64,000 nucleotides of DNA from Alistipes sp. (GCA_017463615.1 JAFTOU010000016.1:124001-188000); one strand, 5' to 3'. Positions 35,208-43,664 are shown, counted from the stretch's first letter. Program-made: numbers and translations. Notes: generated from the letters alone by a model not told the origin.

Positions 35208-36134
35208 ATGAAGCGATTTTTGACACTCATAGTGGCACTTGCTGCCTTTACACTCTCTGCCGTAGCGCAGACAACACACCTCTATGGCGAGAAGGATGGC
35301 GAGAAGCTCTATCTTGACCACTACCCTGCTATCGGTGTTACGGGCAGTCGCCCTTGCGTTATCTTCGCCTTTGGCGGAGCATTTGCGCGTGGAGACAAGG
35401 CGGACAAGGACTACCTACCATTCTTCAAGGCGATGACCGAGAGGGGCTACGATGTGGTATCTATAGACTACCGCAAGGTGCTGGCTAAGGGCATTGACAC
35501 CAAGGGACTCAAGGGTGCGATATCAACTATGCGTCGTGCTGTGGAGTGCGCTGCCGAGGATATGCTTCTGGCTACAGCCTTTGTGCTCCAGAATGCAGAG
35601 AGGTGGAACATCAACCCGCAGCATATTGTAGCCTCAGGCTCAAGTGCGGGTGCTATAGCTGCCCTGCAGGCTGAGAATATGATATGTACTGCCGACCCTC
35701 GTGCCAAGGTGGTGGGAGAGTTTAACTATGGCGGCGTGGTTAGCTTCGCAGGTGCTATATTCTCCGTATCAGGCAAACCGAAGTGGGATGCAGAGCCATG
35801 TCCTATGCTCCTGTTCCACGGTAATGCCGACAGCAATGTTCCATACCGCAAAGCATCGGCGTTGGGTGTGGGATTCTACGGCTCGCAGTTTATCTGCAAG
35901 CAGCTGGACAAGATGGATGTTCCATACTGGTTCTACTCGGCTCAGTATCGCAACCACGCGATGGCTGGCGAGCCACTCTATGTAAATATTGAAGAGGTTA
36001 CAGCCTTCATTGACCGCTGCGTGGTGAAGGGTCAGAAGTTGCATATCACACAGGAGGTTGGCGACGAGAAGTACCCTAAGACCAAGACCCGCTTTAGCGT
36101 AAAGGAGTATCTATCAACAAATTACAACAAGTAG
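35208..36134 (+). CDS. Secreted alpha/beta-hydrolase (esterase-like)
   Basis: The 308-residue protein has a signal peptide (MKRFLTLIVALAAFTLSAVAQ). The alpha/beta-hydrolase fold shows the nucleophile elbow GSSAGA near 143-148 (Ser145), the acid in HGNADSNVPY near 204-213 and the His in RNHAMAG near 247. The N-terminal FGGAFARGDK resembles the HGG-type oxyanion loop of carboxylesterases. Substrate unknown. It starts 11 bases after rarA. Confidence 0.82.
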   Translation: MKRFLTLIVALAAFTLSAVAQTTHLYGEKDGEKLYLDHYPAIGVTGSRPCVIFAFGGAFARGDKADKDYLPFFKAMTERGYDVVSIDYRKVLAKGIDTKGLKGAISTMRRAVECAAEDMLLATAFVLQNAERWNINPQHIVASGSSAGAIAALQAENMICTADPRAKVVGEFNYGGVVSFAGAIFSVSGKPKWDAEPCPMLLFHGNADSNVPYRKASALGVGFYGSQFICKQLDKMDVPYWFYSAQYRNHAMAGEPLYVNIEEVTAFIDRCVVKGQKLHITQEVGDEKYPKTKTRFSVKEYLSTNYNK

Positions 36135-36138
36135 CGCA

Positions 36139-36648
36139 ATGAAGCGCATAGGCATCATCTCCGACACTCACGGCACCTTTGACGACCGCCTAAAGCTCTT
36201 CCTCAAGGATGTGGACGAGATTTGGCACGCGGGCGACATCGGCTCTATTGAGTGTGCAAACGAGATTGCCGCCTTCAAGCCGCTGAGGGCTGTCTATGGG
36301 AATATAGACAACAGCTCGGTGCGTTACCAATACTCGGAGTTCGCCTTCTTTGAGTGCGAGCAGGTCTCGGTGCTTATGACACACATCGGTGGCTATCCGC
36401 GCCACTACCACCCTAAGGCGCTGCAGAAGATTCAGAGCCTCAAGCCTAAGATTTTCATCGCCGGGCACTCGCATATTCTCAAGGTTATCTACGACAACAT
36501 CTACGACACCCTACATATCAACCCTGGCGCTGCGGGCTGCTATGGGTTTCACAATGTCCGCACAGCTATACGCTTTACCATCGACGGCGCCGACATCCGC
36601 GATATGGAGATTGGCAACTGGGACAGGGACAAGAAGACAGCGTGGTAA
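36139..36648 (+). CDS. YfcE/MJ0936-type phosphodiesterase
   Basis: A small calcineurin-like phosphoesterase of 169 residues. Metal-binding motifs are GIISDTHG near 4-11, HAGDIGS near 30-36, GNIDN near 54-58, THIGG near 81-85 and GHSHI near 108-112. It is probably cytoplasmic, with no signal peptide. It starts four bases after the esterase stop. Natural substrate unknown. Confidence 0.9.
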   Translation: MKRIGIISDTHGTFDDRLKLFLKDVDEIWHAGDIGSIECANEIAAFKPLRAVYGNIDNSSVRYQYSEFAFFECEQVSVLMTHIGGYPRHYHPKALQKIQSLKPKIFIAGHSHILKVIYDNIYDTLHINPGAAGCYGFHNVRTAIRFTIDGADIRDMEIGNWDRDKKTAW

Positions 36649-36687
36649 ACAAAAAGGTAATGATGCAAATCATTACCTTTTTGTTTA
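36646..36687 (+). terminator. Long terminator containing the phosphodiesterase stop codon
   Basis: A perfect 19-pair stem, TAAACAAAAAGGTAATGAT (36646-36664) with its complement at 36669-36687, with loop GCAA. The left arm begins with the stop codon TAA itself. It contains A and T runs on both sides of the inner stem. Confidence 0.9.
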
Positions 36688-36689
36688 GC

Positions 36690-36718
36690 CATTGGCTGTT
36701 GGCTATTGGCTATTGGCT
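36690..36718. repeat. Heptamer array (RTTGGCT)4
   Basis: ATTGGCT-GTTGGCT-ATTGGCT-ATTGGCT in tandem. Related arrays lie at 31664, 51973, 56255, 62611, 62694 and, reversed, at 62958. Confidence 0.65.
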
Positions 36719-36799
36719 CGTCTACGACGACCCTTCCTCCTCGCGGCTCGGCATAGCAAACGAGTTTGCTCTGCTCTCGCTCCGCAGCATCGGTTAGCC
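36715..36799. repeat. GC-rich hairpin repeat K, copy K1
   Basis: The 85-bp unit runs from GGCTCGTCTACGACGACCCT to CGCAGCATCGGTTAGCC. Its centre is a hairpin with apex stem AGCAAAC-GA-GTTTGCT. Close copies are K2 (56270) and K3 (62617); a diverged inverted copy K4 is at 52171. The K2 apex is GAGC-GA-GCTC, so pairing is kept while sequence changes. Confidence 0.75.
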
Positions 36800-36911
36800 T
36801 TTTAGAGGAATTTTTTATTAAGGGCTGCTAATGGTCGCGTTCCGCGACGCTACGCAGTACAAAAGTTTGCGCTATACGAACTCCACCGTCGCTCATTCTA
36901 TGCACCGTCCT
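36800..36911. repeat. Phased ATTAAGGG array fragment
   Basis: TTTATTAAGGGCTGCTAATG followed by GTCGCGTTCCGCGACGCTAC, the left part of the L repeat family (full copies at 45390, 52005, 62779). The rest up to 36911 holds no gene. Confidence 0.6.
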
Positions 36912-37040
36912 ATTTTAGCGTCAGAGTGTGTCAGATACGGTGCATCGTGAAAAATAGCAGTCGCAGATAGTACTAAAAGCGTACAGCTGCGACTGCTATT
37001 TAAGGGATGTGCCGTAGGTGGCACGCTATCACGCTAAAAT
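36912..37040 (-). repeat. TACTAA-apex palindromic element, copy F, overlapping the nucleosidase gene end
   Basis: Outer arms ATTTTAGCGT (36912-36921) and ACGCTAAAAT (37031-37040). The right arm encodes the last residues Ile-Leu-Ala and part of the stop codon of the nucleosidase. Inner stem AATAGCAGTCGCAG (36953-36966) pairs perfectly with CTGCGACTGCTATT (36987-37000). Apex GTACT-AAAAGC-GTAC. In the gene's direction the inner stem is followed by TTTTT. Confidence 0.85.
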
Positions 37041-37628
37041 CTTCTCTATCTTATCAAGCAGTGGAGAAAAGTCCGAATGCGAGTCTGCAAAGGCATCATA
37101 CGACCACTCGTTGTGTCCGCTCTGAGGGACATCGGAGATGTACTTGACGGCGAGGAGTGGGATACCTGCGGCGTAGTCGCGCACGGCGATGGCGATGGCC
37201 ATAATCTCCATATCAAAGATTGCCTGCTGAGCACCGAAGCGGGTCATAATCTCGGTTGCCGAGGTGGCGTTGATGAACGAGTCGCCCGTAAACACGGTAA
37301 CATCATCATCGCCCGCAAGGGTGTAAGGGTCGGTAAGCTCTGGTATAAAGCCCTCGGGGACATCGCAGTCGTGGTACACAGCCACATTTGGGGCAACAAT
37401 ATCGCCCTGTGTGAAGCCCAGTGAGCCAGCAGCAAAGCCGATAACAGCCACAGCATCAAACGGCTCGGAGGCCTTAGCTACTGCCGTAGCAATACCCGCA
37501 GCAGCACCTGCCTTGCCAATACCCGAACAGATAAGGGTGTAGTCGTGCTTAAGACCAACAGCGCACTCAAGCGTTGCACGCATATACTTATGCTCGCGTG
37601 TGGTTGGAGCAACAATTAGAACTCGCAT
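37029..37628 (-). CDS. mtnN: 5'-methylthioadenosine/S-adenosylhomocysteine nucleosidase
   Basis: The 199-residue protein belongs to the PNP/UDP phosphorylase-1 superfamily (GIGKAGAAAGIATAV near 37-51, GFAAGSLGFTQGDIVAP near 64-80, FDMEIMAIAIAV near 140-151, VKYISDVP near 162-169). The Asp of ISD and the ME motif fit MTA/SAH nucleosidase better than futalosine hydrolase, which usually has Asn there. Its neighbour is LuxS, the next enzyme after SAH cleavage, which supports the call. It is short for the family. Its last codons lie inside palindromic element F and its start follows palindrome R3. Confidence 0.78.
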   Translation of the reverse strand: MRVLIVAPTTREHKYMRATLECAVGLKHDYTLICSGIGKAGAAAGIATAVAKASEPFDAVAVIGFAAGSLGFTQGDIVAPNVAVYHDCDVPEGFIPELTDPYTLAGDDDVTVFTGDSFINATSATEIMTRFGAQQAIFDMEIMAIAIAVRDYAAGIPLLAVKYISDVPQSGHNEWSYDAFADSHSDFSPLLDKIEKILA

Positions 37629-37631
37629 AAA

Positions 37632-37713
37632 AGGTATGTTCTATAAATTAGTAATATGTTTTTCGCTTTTGAGTAGATTCTATTGCTGTCGCCTTAATTT
37701 ATAGAACCTCCCT
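37632..37713 (-). repeat. Leader palindrome family, short copy R3
   Basis: The 82-bp element has ends AGGTATGTTCTATAAATTAG (37632-37651) and TTAATTTATAGAACCTCCCT (37694-37713). The TTACAATAGG apex found in R1 and R2 is absent. It lies three bases upstream of the nucleosidase ATG, and its right arm covers the stop codon and last residues (REVL) of the LuxS fusion. Confidence 0.75.
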
Positions 37714-38544
37714 TAAAATCTTTATATAGTTAGACATAGCCTCGTTTGTGGCGTCAATAGCGTAGAGGTAAGGGTTACCGCACTGAATCTCGTTCAGGCC
37801 AACGATGTCGTCGGTCGTAGCGATTGGGAATACCTTATTATATACGCGCGTAAGGGCGGCAGCGATATCGGCAGCCGTAACGCTATTCATTGTAGAGAGG
37901 TAGAAGCCCGTCTGGCAACCCATCGGGCAGAAGCTGACAATAGCACTGCCGATAGTCTCGTCTAAGCGCAGGTGGTATGCCATAAGGTGCTCAATAGTGT
38001 GCACCACGCCAGCCTCAAGCGGCTTACGGTCCATAGGCGCACAGAAGCGCAGGTCCCACGACAGCACCGCGAGCTGCTCGTTAATAGTATAAGTTGAGCG
38101 GAGGTAGAGTCCCTCTCGCAGCGTACGATGATCTACATCAAACGATGAAACAACAGATTTTTTCATATTATTTTCTTCATTATTATATTCCCGACAGTAC
38201 TCCATATCGTGCTCGAGTTGGGCGCGGAGCTCGGAGACGGAGTGGAACTTGCGCTCGTCGCGTATCTTCTCAAGCAGGCGAACGGTTAGGGTCTTGCCAT
38301 ACAGATTGCCGTGGAAGTCAAAGACATGGGTCTCAAGCCAGCGGCCCGTGCTATCTACCGAGGGGCGGACACCGACATTGGACATAGCCTGGTAAACCCT
38401 GCCGTCTATGGTTATCTGCGAGCGATAGACGCCATTGGATATATCTGCGCGAAGGGCGACATTCATATTCGCCGTAGGGAAGCCCAGCTTACGACCAAGC
38501 TGGTTTCCTGTAACTACCTCTGCCTCAACAACTACGCCCTCCAT
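37699..38544 (-). CDS. luxS: Riboflavin kinase domain fused to LuxS (S-ribosylhomocysteine lyase)
   Basis: Residues 1-120 are the riboflavin kinase domain of RibF without its FAD-synthetase half (GRKLGFPTANM at 17-27, NGVY at 37-40, NVGVRPSVD at 56-64). Residues 127-281 are LuxS, which splits S-ribosylhomocysteine to homocysteine and the AI-2 precursor. Its metal ligands His182, His186 (HTIEH) and Cys255 (NEIQCG) and catalytic Cys209 (MGCQTGFYL) are present. The linker NNEENN is AT-rich, and Met127 (ATG at 38164-38166) could start free LuxS. The start codon overlaps the stop of the AI-2E gene (TAATG). The nucleosidase feeding LuxS lies downstream. Confidence 0.88.
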   Translation of the reverse strand: MEGVVVEAEVVTGNQLGRKLGFPTANMNVALRADISNGVYRSQITIDGRVYQAMSNVGVRPSVDSTGRWLETHVFDFHGNLYGKTLTVRLLEKIRDERKFHSVSELRAQLEHDMEYCREYNNEENNMKKSVVSSFDVDHRTLREGLYLRSTYTINEQLAVLSWDLRFCAPMDRKPLEAGVVHTIEHLMAYHLRLDETIGSAIVSFCPMGCQTGFYLSTMNSVTAADIAAALTRVYNKVFPIATTDDIVGLNEIQCGNPYLYAIDATNEAMSNYIKILREVL

Positions 38545-39647
38545 TATATATCCTTAGTCAATTTTTTCACAAGTGCATACTGCGAGAAGAACTCCTTAGC
38601 GAACACACGCAGCACGGTATAGGATGGTATTGCCAGCAGCATACCCACAATACCGCCCGCAGAGCCTGCCAACAGGATGACGATAAAGACCTCCAGAGGG
38701 TGGGCATTAACGCGCTCGGAGTAGAGCGTAGGCTGGATAACGAAGTCGTCCAGACCCTTGACAGTAAGCAGTGTGCCGACAATAACAGCGAGGGTATAGC
38801 CGATAGTGCAACCCTCAATAGGCGAGACTACGCCCACAAACATTGAGGCGATACCGCCCATAAGCGGACCAGCGTATGGGATGACATTCATAGTACCCAT
38901 AATCACGCCGATAAAGCAGGCATTCTCTGCCGCAAAGCCGAAGAGGATAAGCACGACGGAGATTACAACCATAAGGATGACGCTCTCAAAGAGCAGACCC
39001 GTAAAGTAGCGCGAGAGCAGCAGCGTAATCTTATCCAGTGCGCGAGTGACATTCTCGGCATATCGCTCAGGGAAGAGTGCCGTAACCATACGGAAGAAGA
39101 GTCCATCCTCCTTGAGGAAGAAGAAGGTGATAAACGAGACGCTAAAGAAGGCCACCACCATAGTGAGTGTGATATCTACCACAGACGAGAAGGCGGTGTT
39201 GATAGTGTCGTAGTTAAGCACCTTACGTAGCCAGCCCACAAGAATCTCGGAGACCGAGACAGAGTGCTGCGACATAAGACCGAAGGAGCTGAAGTAGCTC
39301 TGGATATGCTCCAGAGGCTGTTGGATATTTGCCAGCACAGCGTGCAGGTCAAGGCTCTCAAGCGAGGCGACCTTACCCACAACAAGTGGCACGACAAGCA
39401 GGCAGAAGCCCACAAGCACCACCCACATAAGCATAAGGGTGATAAATGCAGCCACGAAGCGAGGGACAGCGTACCTACCCACCTTGATATTGCTCAGCGC
39501 ACGGACTACGGGACGACCAATAATGGCGAGCACAGCCGAGATAAGGATATAGACAACAGTAGAGCTGAAGTACCACAGCAGCGTGCACACAATGGCAACT
39601 ACAGCGGCTCCAGCTATCCACTTTGCTAATCCGTAACTCTTACTCAT
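38544..39647 (-). CDS. AI-2E family membrane transporter
   Basis: The 367-residue protein has seven or eight membrane segments and the PF01594 (AI-2E/PerM/YdiK) pattern: VYILISAVLAIIGRPVVRALSN near 30-51, NVIPYAGPLMGGIASM near 253-268 and the C-terminal GMLLAIPSYTVLRV near 336-349. Family members include the AI-2 exporter TqsA but also sodium/proton antiporters, so the substrate is open. Placed directly upstream of luxS with overlapping stop and start codons; AI-2 export is an attractive inference. It overlaps the end of psd by eight bases. Confidence 0.88.
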   Translation of the reverse strand: MSKSYGLAKWIAGAAVVAIVCTLLWYFSSTVVYILISAVLAIIGRPVVRALSNIKVGRYAVPRFVAAFITLMLMWVVLVGFCLLVVPLVVGKVASLESLDLHAVLANIQQPLEHIQSYFSSFGLMSQHSVSVSEILVGWLRKVLNYDTINTAFSSVVDITLTMVVAFFSVSFITFFFLKEDGLFFRMVTALFPERYAENVTRALDKITLLLSRYFTGLLFESVILMVVISVVLILFGFAAENACFIGVIMGTMNVIPYAGPLMGGIASMFVGVVSPIEGCTIGYTLAVIVGTLLTVKGLDDFVIQPTLYSERVNAHPLEVFIVILLAGSAGGIVGMLLAIPSYTVLRVFAKEFFSQYALVKKLTKDI

Positions 39648-40332
39648 CGGCGTCCTCTACTCCAAAATCTCCAATACGGGCGATAGGCGTGAGTGTTCCC
39701 ACAACGCGGTCGCCAATCTCTACAAGCAGCTCGGCATTCTCAGGCAGAAGGATATCTATGCGAGAGCCGAACTTGATAAAGCCACACTTATCGTTCTGGT
39801 GAACCTCCTCGTCCACCTTTACATAGCTCACAATACGGCGAGCAACAAAGCCCGCAATCTGGCGGAAGAGCACCTCAGTACCATTAGCGGTCTGGACTAC
39901 AGTCGTAGTGCGCTCATTCTCCGAGGATGACTTAGGGTGCCAAGCGAGCAGGAAGCGACCCGGGTGGTACTTGAAGTACTTGACAATACCGCCCACAGGG
40001 AACCAGTTGATGTGCACATTGGTCACCGACATAAAGATAGAGACCTGAAGGCGCTTGCCCTTAAAGTACTCGTCGTCCTCAACAACCTCGGTGACAACCA
40101 CACGGCCATCGCAAGGCGAGAAGACAAGGTCGGCATCGTGAATCTTGATGCGGCGTGGCTCGCGGAAGAACGAGACGATGAAGAACCAGAACATCACAAG
40201 CAGCACTGTAATGAGCGACAGCAACCAGATGTTCTCGCGTGCCTCTATCATATAGTAGAGCAGTGTCCAGACGGCAGCAAGGCAGACGCCCGACACGATG
40301 ATTATCTTATATCCCTCTTTATTTATCTTCAT
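39640..40332 (-). CDS. psd: Phosphatidylserine decarboxylase
   Basis: Makes phosphatidylethanolamine from phosphatidylserine. The 230-residue protein has two N-terminal membrane segments (about 9-27, 34-54). The decarboxylase core has FREPRR near 56, SPCDGRVV near 71-78 and FMSVTNVHINWFPVGG near 99-114. The self-cleavage site, normally LGST/GS, is FGSR near 196-199, giving the alpha chain with pyruvoyl group at that Ser. This is the short archaeal/Bacteroidetes-type Psd. Next to cdsA, it forms a phospholipid-synthesis pair. Confidence 0.95.
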   Translation of the reverse strand: MKINKEGYKIIIVSGVCLAAVWTLLYYMIEARENIWLLSLITVLLVMFWFFIVSFFREPRRIKIHDADLVFSPCDGRVVVTEVVEDDEYFKGKRLQVSIFMSVTNVHINWFPVGGIVKYFKYHPGRFLLAWHPKSSSENERTTTVVQTANGTEVLFRQIAGFVARRIVSYVKVDEEVHQNDKCGFIKFGSRIDILLPENAELLVEIGDRVVGTLTPIARIGDFGVEDADE

Positions 40333-40336
40333 ACGA

Positions 40337-41209
40337 CTAACGAATTATGGTAACTACAAGTAAAAACAGTAACGCAAATGGTGCAGAGATAAGCAGTGCG
40401 TCAAACCTATCCAGCATACCTCCGTGACCAGGCATCAGAGCTCCTGAGTCCTTAACACCTGCGCTGCGCTTGAAGAGTGACTCTACAAAGTCGCCCGCAA
40501 CGCCAGTAATGGCAACAATCGCTCCAAGAGTTGCCCAGACAGTAAGGTTTCCGCCCAGCAGATAACCAAAGAGCAGAGCAAAGCCCACTGCGGCTACAAC
40601 ACCGCCAACAAAACCCTCCCAGCTCTTCTTCGGAGAGATGCGCTCGCACATACGGTGGCGACCAAAGGTGATACCTGCCAGGTAGGCAAACACATCGTTA
40701 GCCCAGATGATAAGTATATAGCAGATGGCGTACCAAGGATTCCAACCACTACTATCGCTAAGCAGCTGCGGCACGGCGCACATAGACATCGCTGGCAGAG
40801 CAACATAGGCTGCACCCATAATAGTCACTGCAACATTGCCGATAGGGCGCTCATAGTCGCGGAAAATCTCGCAAATGAACATCGTAGGCACCAAAGCGAA
40901 GGCGAACAGGCAGAGCAGCACAAAGAGCATATCATCGCCCGCCCAGCTAAACGAGAGTACCTGAACGGCAAACAGTATCGCTGCAAGAGCAAAGAGCGAG
41001 ACGACAAGCGCAAGACCCAACACCCTCTGAGGCCTATATCCACAAGCCGAGCATAGGTTGTAGAACTCCCACACACCCACAACGGCAACGACCGCCAGCA
41101 GAGCAAGGTAGCCCCACCCCGACAGCAGCGTAGCACCGAAGAGCAGAGCCATAAGCACAGCGCCACTGAGGGTACGAATCGCAAGGTTTTTTAGTTTTTC
41201 TCTATTCAT
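40337..41209 (-). CDS. cdsA: Phosphatidate cytidylyltransferase
   Basis: Makes CDP-diacylglycerol from phosphatidate and CTP. The 290-residue membrane protein has about eight helices and the CdsA signature near the C-terminus: SPKKSWEGFVGG near 192-203, then KRSAGVKDSGALMPGHGGMLDRFDALL near 249-275. Four bases separate it from psd. Together they provide CDP-DAG and, via PS, phosphatidylethanolamine. Confidence 0.96.
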   Translation of the reverse strand: MNREKLKNLAIRTLSGAVLMALLFGATLLSGWGYLALLAVVAVVGVWEFYNLCSACGYRPQRVLGLALVVSLFALAAILFAVQVLSFSWAGDDMLFVLLCLFAFALVPTMFICEIFRDYERPIGNVAVTIMGAAYVALPAMSMCAVPQLLSDSSGWNPWYAICYILIIWANDVFAYLAGITFGRHRMCERISPKKSWEGFVGGVVAAVGFALLFGYLLGGNLTVWATLGAIVAITGVAGDFVESLFKRSAGVKDSGALMPGHGGMLDRFDALLISAPFALLFLLVVTIIR

Positions 41210-41234
41210 AAGTTTAGGTTGGTTAGTTCCGTTT

Positions 41235-43193
41235 TTACTCTGCAGGGGTTGCCTCTACAGCTGGGGTTGCCTCTACAGCTGGGGTTGTACCCTCACGCTT
41301 ACCCAGTATGCGCTCCACATCCTCGGTAAAGACCACCTCGCGCTCAAGCAGCAGCTCGGCAAGGGCGGTAAGTCCCTCGCGGTTCTCGGCAATAGTGCGC
41401 TCAGCCATAGCGTAAGCCTCGGCGATAATCTCACGCACCTCGTCGTCTATCTGCTGTGCAGTACGCTCGGAGTAAGGCTTTGTAAATGCCATATCGCTCT
41501 GACCTGTAGAGTCGTAGTAGCTGATAGTGCCCACCTTGCTGCCCATACCGTAGTAGGCAACCATAGCGTACACCTGCTTAGTTACGCGCTCAAGGTCGTT
41601 CAGAGCACCTGTAGAGAGGTGACCGAAGAATATCTGCTCCGCCACGCGACCTGCAAGGGTTGCAGCAATCTCGTCCATCCACTGCTCCTTGGTGGTTATC
41701 TGGCGCTCCTCAGGCAGGTACCAAGCAGCTCCCAGAGCCTTTCCGCGTGGGATGATAGTAACCTTGATGAGTGGGTTGGCATTCTTGAGCTTCCAGCTAA
41801 CCGTAGCGTGTCCCGCCTCGTGGAAGGCGATAGTGCGCTTCTCGGCTGGAGAGATGACCTTATTCTTCTTCTCCAGTCCGCCGATGATACGGTCTATAGC
41901 GGCAAGGAAGTCCTCCTTAGCGACAAACTTCTTATTATGGCGTGCAGCGATAAGTGCCGCCTCGTTACATACATTGGCGATATCTGCGCCCGAGAAGCCA
42001 GGCGTCTGGCGAGCAAGGAACTCGCGGTCGAGGCTTGGGTCGAGCTTGAGCTTACGCAGGTGGACATCAAAAATCTGCTTGCGCTCGTGAATCTCTGGCA
42101 GACCGACCTCTATCTGGCGGTCAAAACGACCTGCACGCATAAGCGCCTTATCCAATATATCGGCACGGTTTGTCGCAGCGAGGACAATAACGCCCGCATT
42201 GGTCTGGAAGCCGTCCATCTCGGTAAGCAGCTGGTTGAGGGTATTCTCGCGCTCGTCGTTGCCCGAGAAGCCTGCATTGCGACCACGCGCACGACCGATA
42301 GCGTCAATCTCGTCAATAAAGACAATACAAGGTGCCTTCTGCTTAGCCTGCTCAAAGAGGTCACGCACACGCGAAGCACCCACGCCGACGAACATCTCCA
42401 CAAAGTCGGAGCCCGAGATAGAGAGGAACGGCACATTTGCCTCGCCAGCAACGGCCTTAGCCAGCAGGGTCTTACCCGTACCCGGAGGGCCTACAAGCAG
42501 TGCGCCCTTAGGAATCTTTGCGCCCAGCTCGCGGTACTTGCCAGCGTTGCGCAGAAAGTCCACAATCTCCATAATCTCCACCTTAGCCTCCTCCAGGCCT
42601 GCGACATCCTTGAAGGTAACCTTGCGGTTAGGGTCGTCCTGGTCAAACTCCTGAGCGCGAGCCTTGCCGACATTCATAATGCCGCCACCAGCACCGCCAC
42701 CACCACTACGACCGAAGCCGCGCATGATGAATATCCAGATGACGATAAAGAATACCCACGGCAGCCAGGTGAGCAGAGAGTCCATCCAGCCACGGCGGTG
42801 GTTATCGTATGTCAGAGCCACATCCGTAGGGCTCAGAGCTACAGCCTTATCAAAGTCGCCACGGAAGGTCTCCACAGAGCCAATCTGGAACGAGAGGTGG
42901 TGTCCCTGCTCGGGCAGAGCGGCATAGCGAGACTCGCCGTTTGCCGAGAGCTCCGCAACAGCCTCGGGGGTGAGGTATACCAGCGCCTCGTCGCGGTTTA
43001 CGACCTCAATTCGGCTAACCATACCGCGAGCAATGAGGCTATCAACCTCGCTCCAATCACTCTTGAGCGGCTCCTTAGGCGCCTGACCAAAGAGCGCAAA
43101 GCCGATGATGGCGATAAAAATCATCGTCCACAGCCACATCATATTGGGACGCAGCGTGAACATTCTGTTATTGTTCTTCTTTTTGTTTGCCAT
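41235..43193 (-). CDS. ftsH: ATP-dependent zinc metalloprotease FtsH
   Basis: A membrane-bound AAA+ protease for quality control. The 652-residue protein has two membrane helices (about 18-36 and 140-158) around a periplasmic domain, Walker A GPPGTGKT at 235-242, Walker B FIDEID near 295, the second region of homology [20 protein letters not shown] and the zinc site HEAGH near 457. The C-terminal tail is a tandem repeat, AVEATP in two copies, from an 18-base repeat at about 41242-41285. Start at ATG 43193 (MANKKKNNN) preferred over an upstream frame extension. Confidence 0.97.
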   Translation of the reverse strand: MANKKKNNNRMFTLRPNMMWLWTMIFIAIIGFALFGQAPKEPLKSDWSEVDSLIARGMVSRIEVVNRDEALVYLTPEAVAELSANGESRYAALPEQGHHLSFQIGSVETFRGDFDKAVALSPTDVALTYDNHRRGWMDSLLTWLPWVFFIVIWIFIMRGFGRSGGGGAGGGIMNVGKARAQEFDQDDPNRKVTFKDVAGLEEAKVEIMEIVDFLRNAGKYRELGAKIPKGALLVGPPGTGKTLLAKAVAGEANVPFLSISGSDFVEMFVGVGASRVRDLFEQAKQKAPCIVFIDEIDAIGRARGRNAGFSGNDERENTLNQLLTEMDGFQTNAGVIVLAATNRADILDKALMRAGRFDRQIEVGLPEIHERKQIFDVHLRKLKLDPSLDREFLARQTPGFSGADIANVCNEAALIAARHNKKFVAKEDFLAAIDRIIGGLEKKNKVISPAEKRTIAFHEAGHATVSWKLKNANPLIKVTIIPRGKALGAAWYLPEERQITTKEQWMDEIAATLAGRVAEQIFFGHLSTGALNDLERVTKQVYAMVAYYGMGSKVGTISYYDSTGQSDMAFTKPYSERTAQQIDDEVREIIAEAYAMAERTIAENREGLTALAELLLEREVVFTEDVERILGKREGTTPAVEATPAVEATPAE

Positions 43194-43277
43194 TATTACA
43201 CTATTTAACCTTATTGTACAACGGATATCCGCCGCACAAATTGTACCCAATGGGTAAAAAAGAGCACTATATGAGCA

Positions 43278-43634
43278 CTACTCTACATCCTCATACTCCA
43301 CCATCGGAGCATCTGCCCACAACTCCTCCAGCTTGTAGTAGTCGCGCAGCTCGGTCTGGAAGATGTGCACCACAACATCAATGTAGTCCATAGCCACCCA
43401 CAAGCCCGTCTGCTTGCCCTCTACACGCCAAGGATTCTCGCCCAACTTGAGGTATACAGCCTCCTCCACAGCATCTGCGATGGCAGACACCTGAGTCGTA
43501 GAATCGGCATTACACACCACAAAGTGCGAACAAATAGCGCCATCCATACCACTCAAATCAAGCGATATAACACCCTTACCCTTCTTATCCTGAATTGCCT
43601 GCGCAATCACCTCAATCAAAACCTGTTCTTCCAT
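43278..43634 (-). CDS. rsfS: Ribosome silencing factor RsfS
   Basis: RsfS (Iojap/DUF143) binds L14 and blocks subunit joining in starvation. The 118-residue protein shows KGVISLDLSGMDGAICSHFVVCNADSTTQVSAIADAV and GLWVAMDYIDVVVHIF, both family hallmarks. It starts the long minus-strand run toward ftsH, 84 bases upstream of it. A -7 box TATCTTTG on the minus strand lies at 43665-43672. Confidence 0.94.
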   Translation of the reverse strand: MEEQVLIEVIAQAIQDKKGKGVISLDLSGMDGAICSHFVVCNADSTTQVSAIADAVEEAVYLKLGENPWRVEGKQTGLWVAMDYIDVVVHIFQTELRDYYKLEELWADAPMVEYEDVE

Positions 43635-43664
43635 ATACAAAAAATATACTGTACTATAATCACG

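Noticed and set aside
36715..36799. K repeat as a small coding gene
   Set aside because: Frames across K1-K3 are not conserved and the apex varies with pairing kept, which points to structure, not protein.
37029..37628. Futalosine hydrolase (MqnB) as the identity of the nucleosidase
   Set aside because: The ISD aspartate and the adjacent LuxS fit MTA/SAH nucleosidase better. No other menaquinone-futalosine gene is nearby. Not fully excluded.
41619..43208. Long open frame (529 codons) on the plus strand opposite ftsH
   Set aside because: It is the shadow of the ftsH gene. Its product has no recognisable family and the minus-strand frame has full FtsH motifs.
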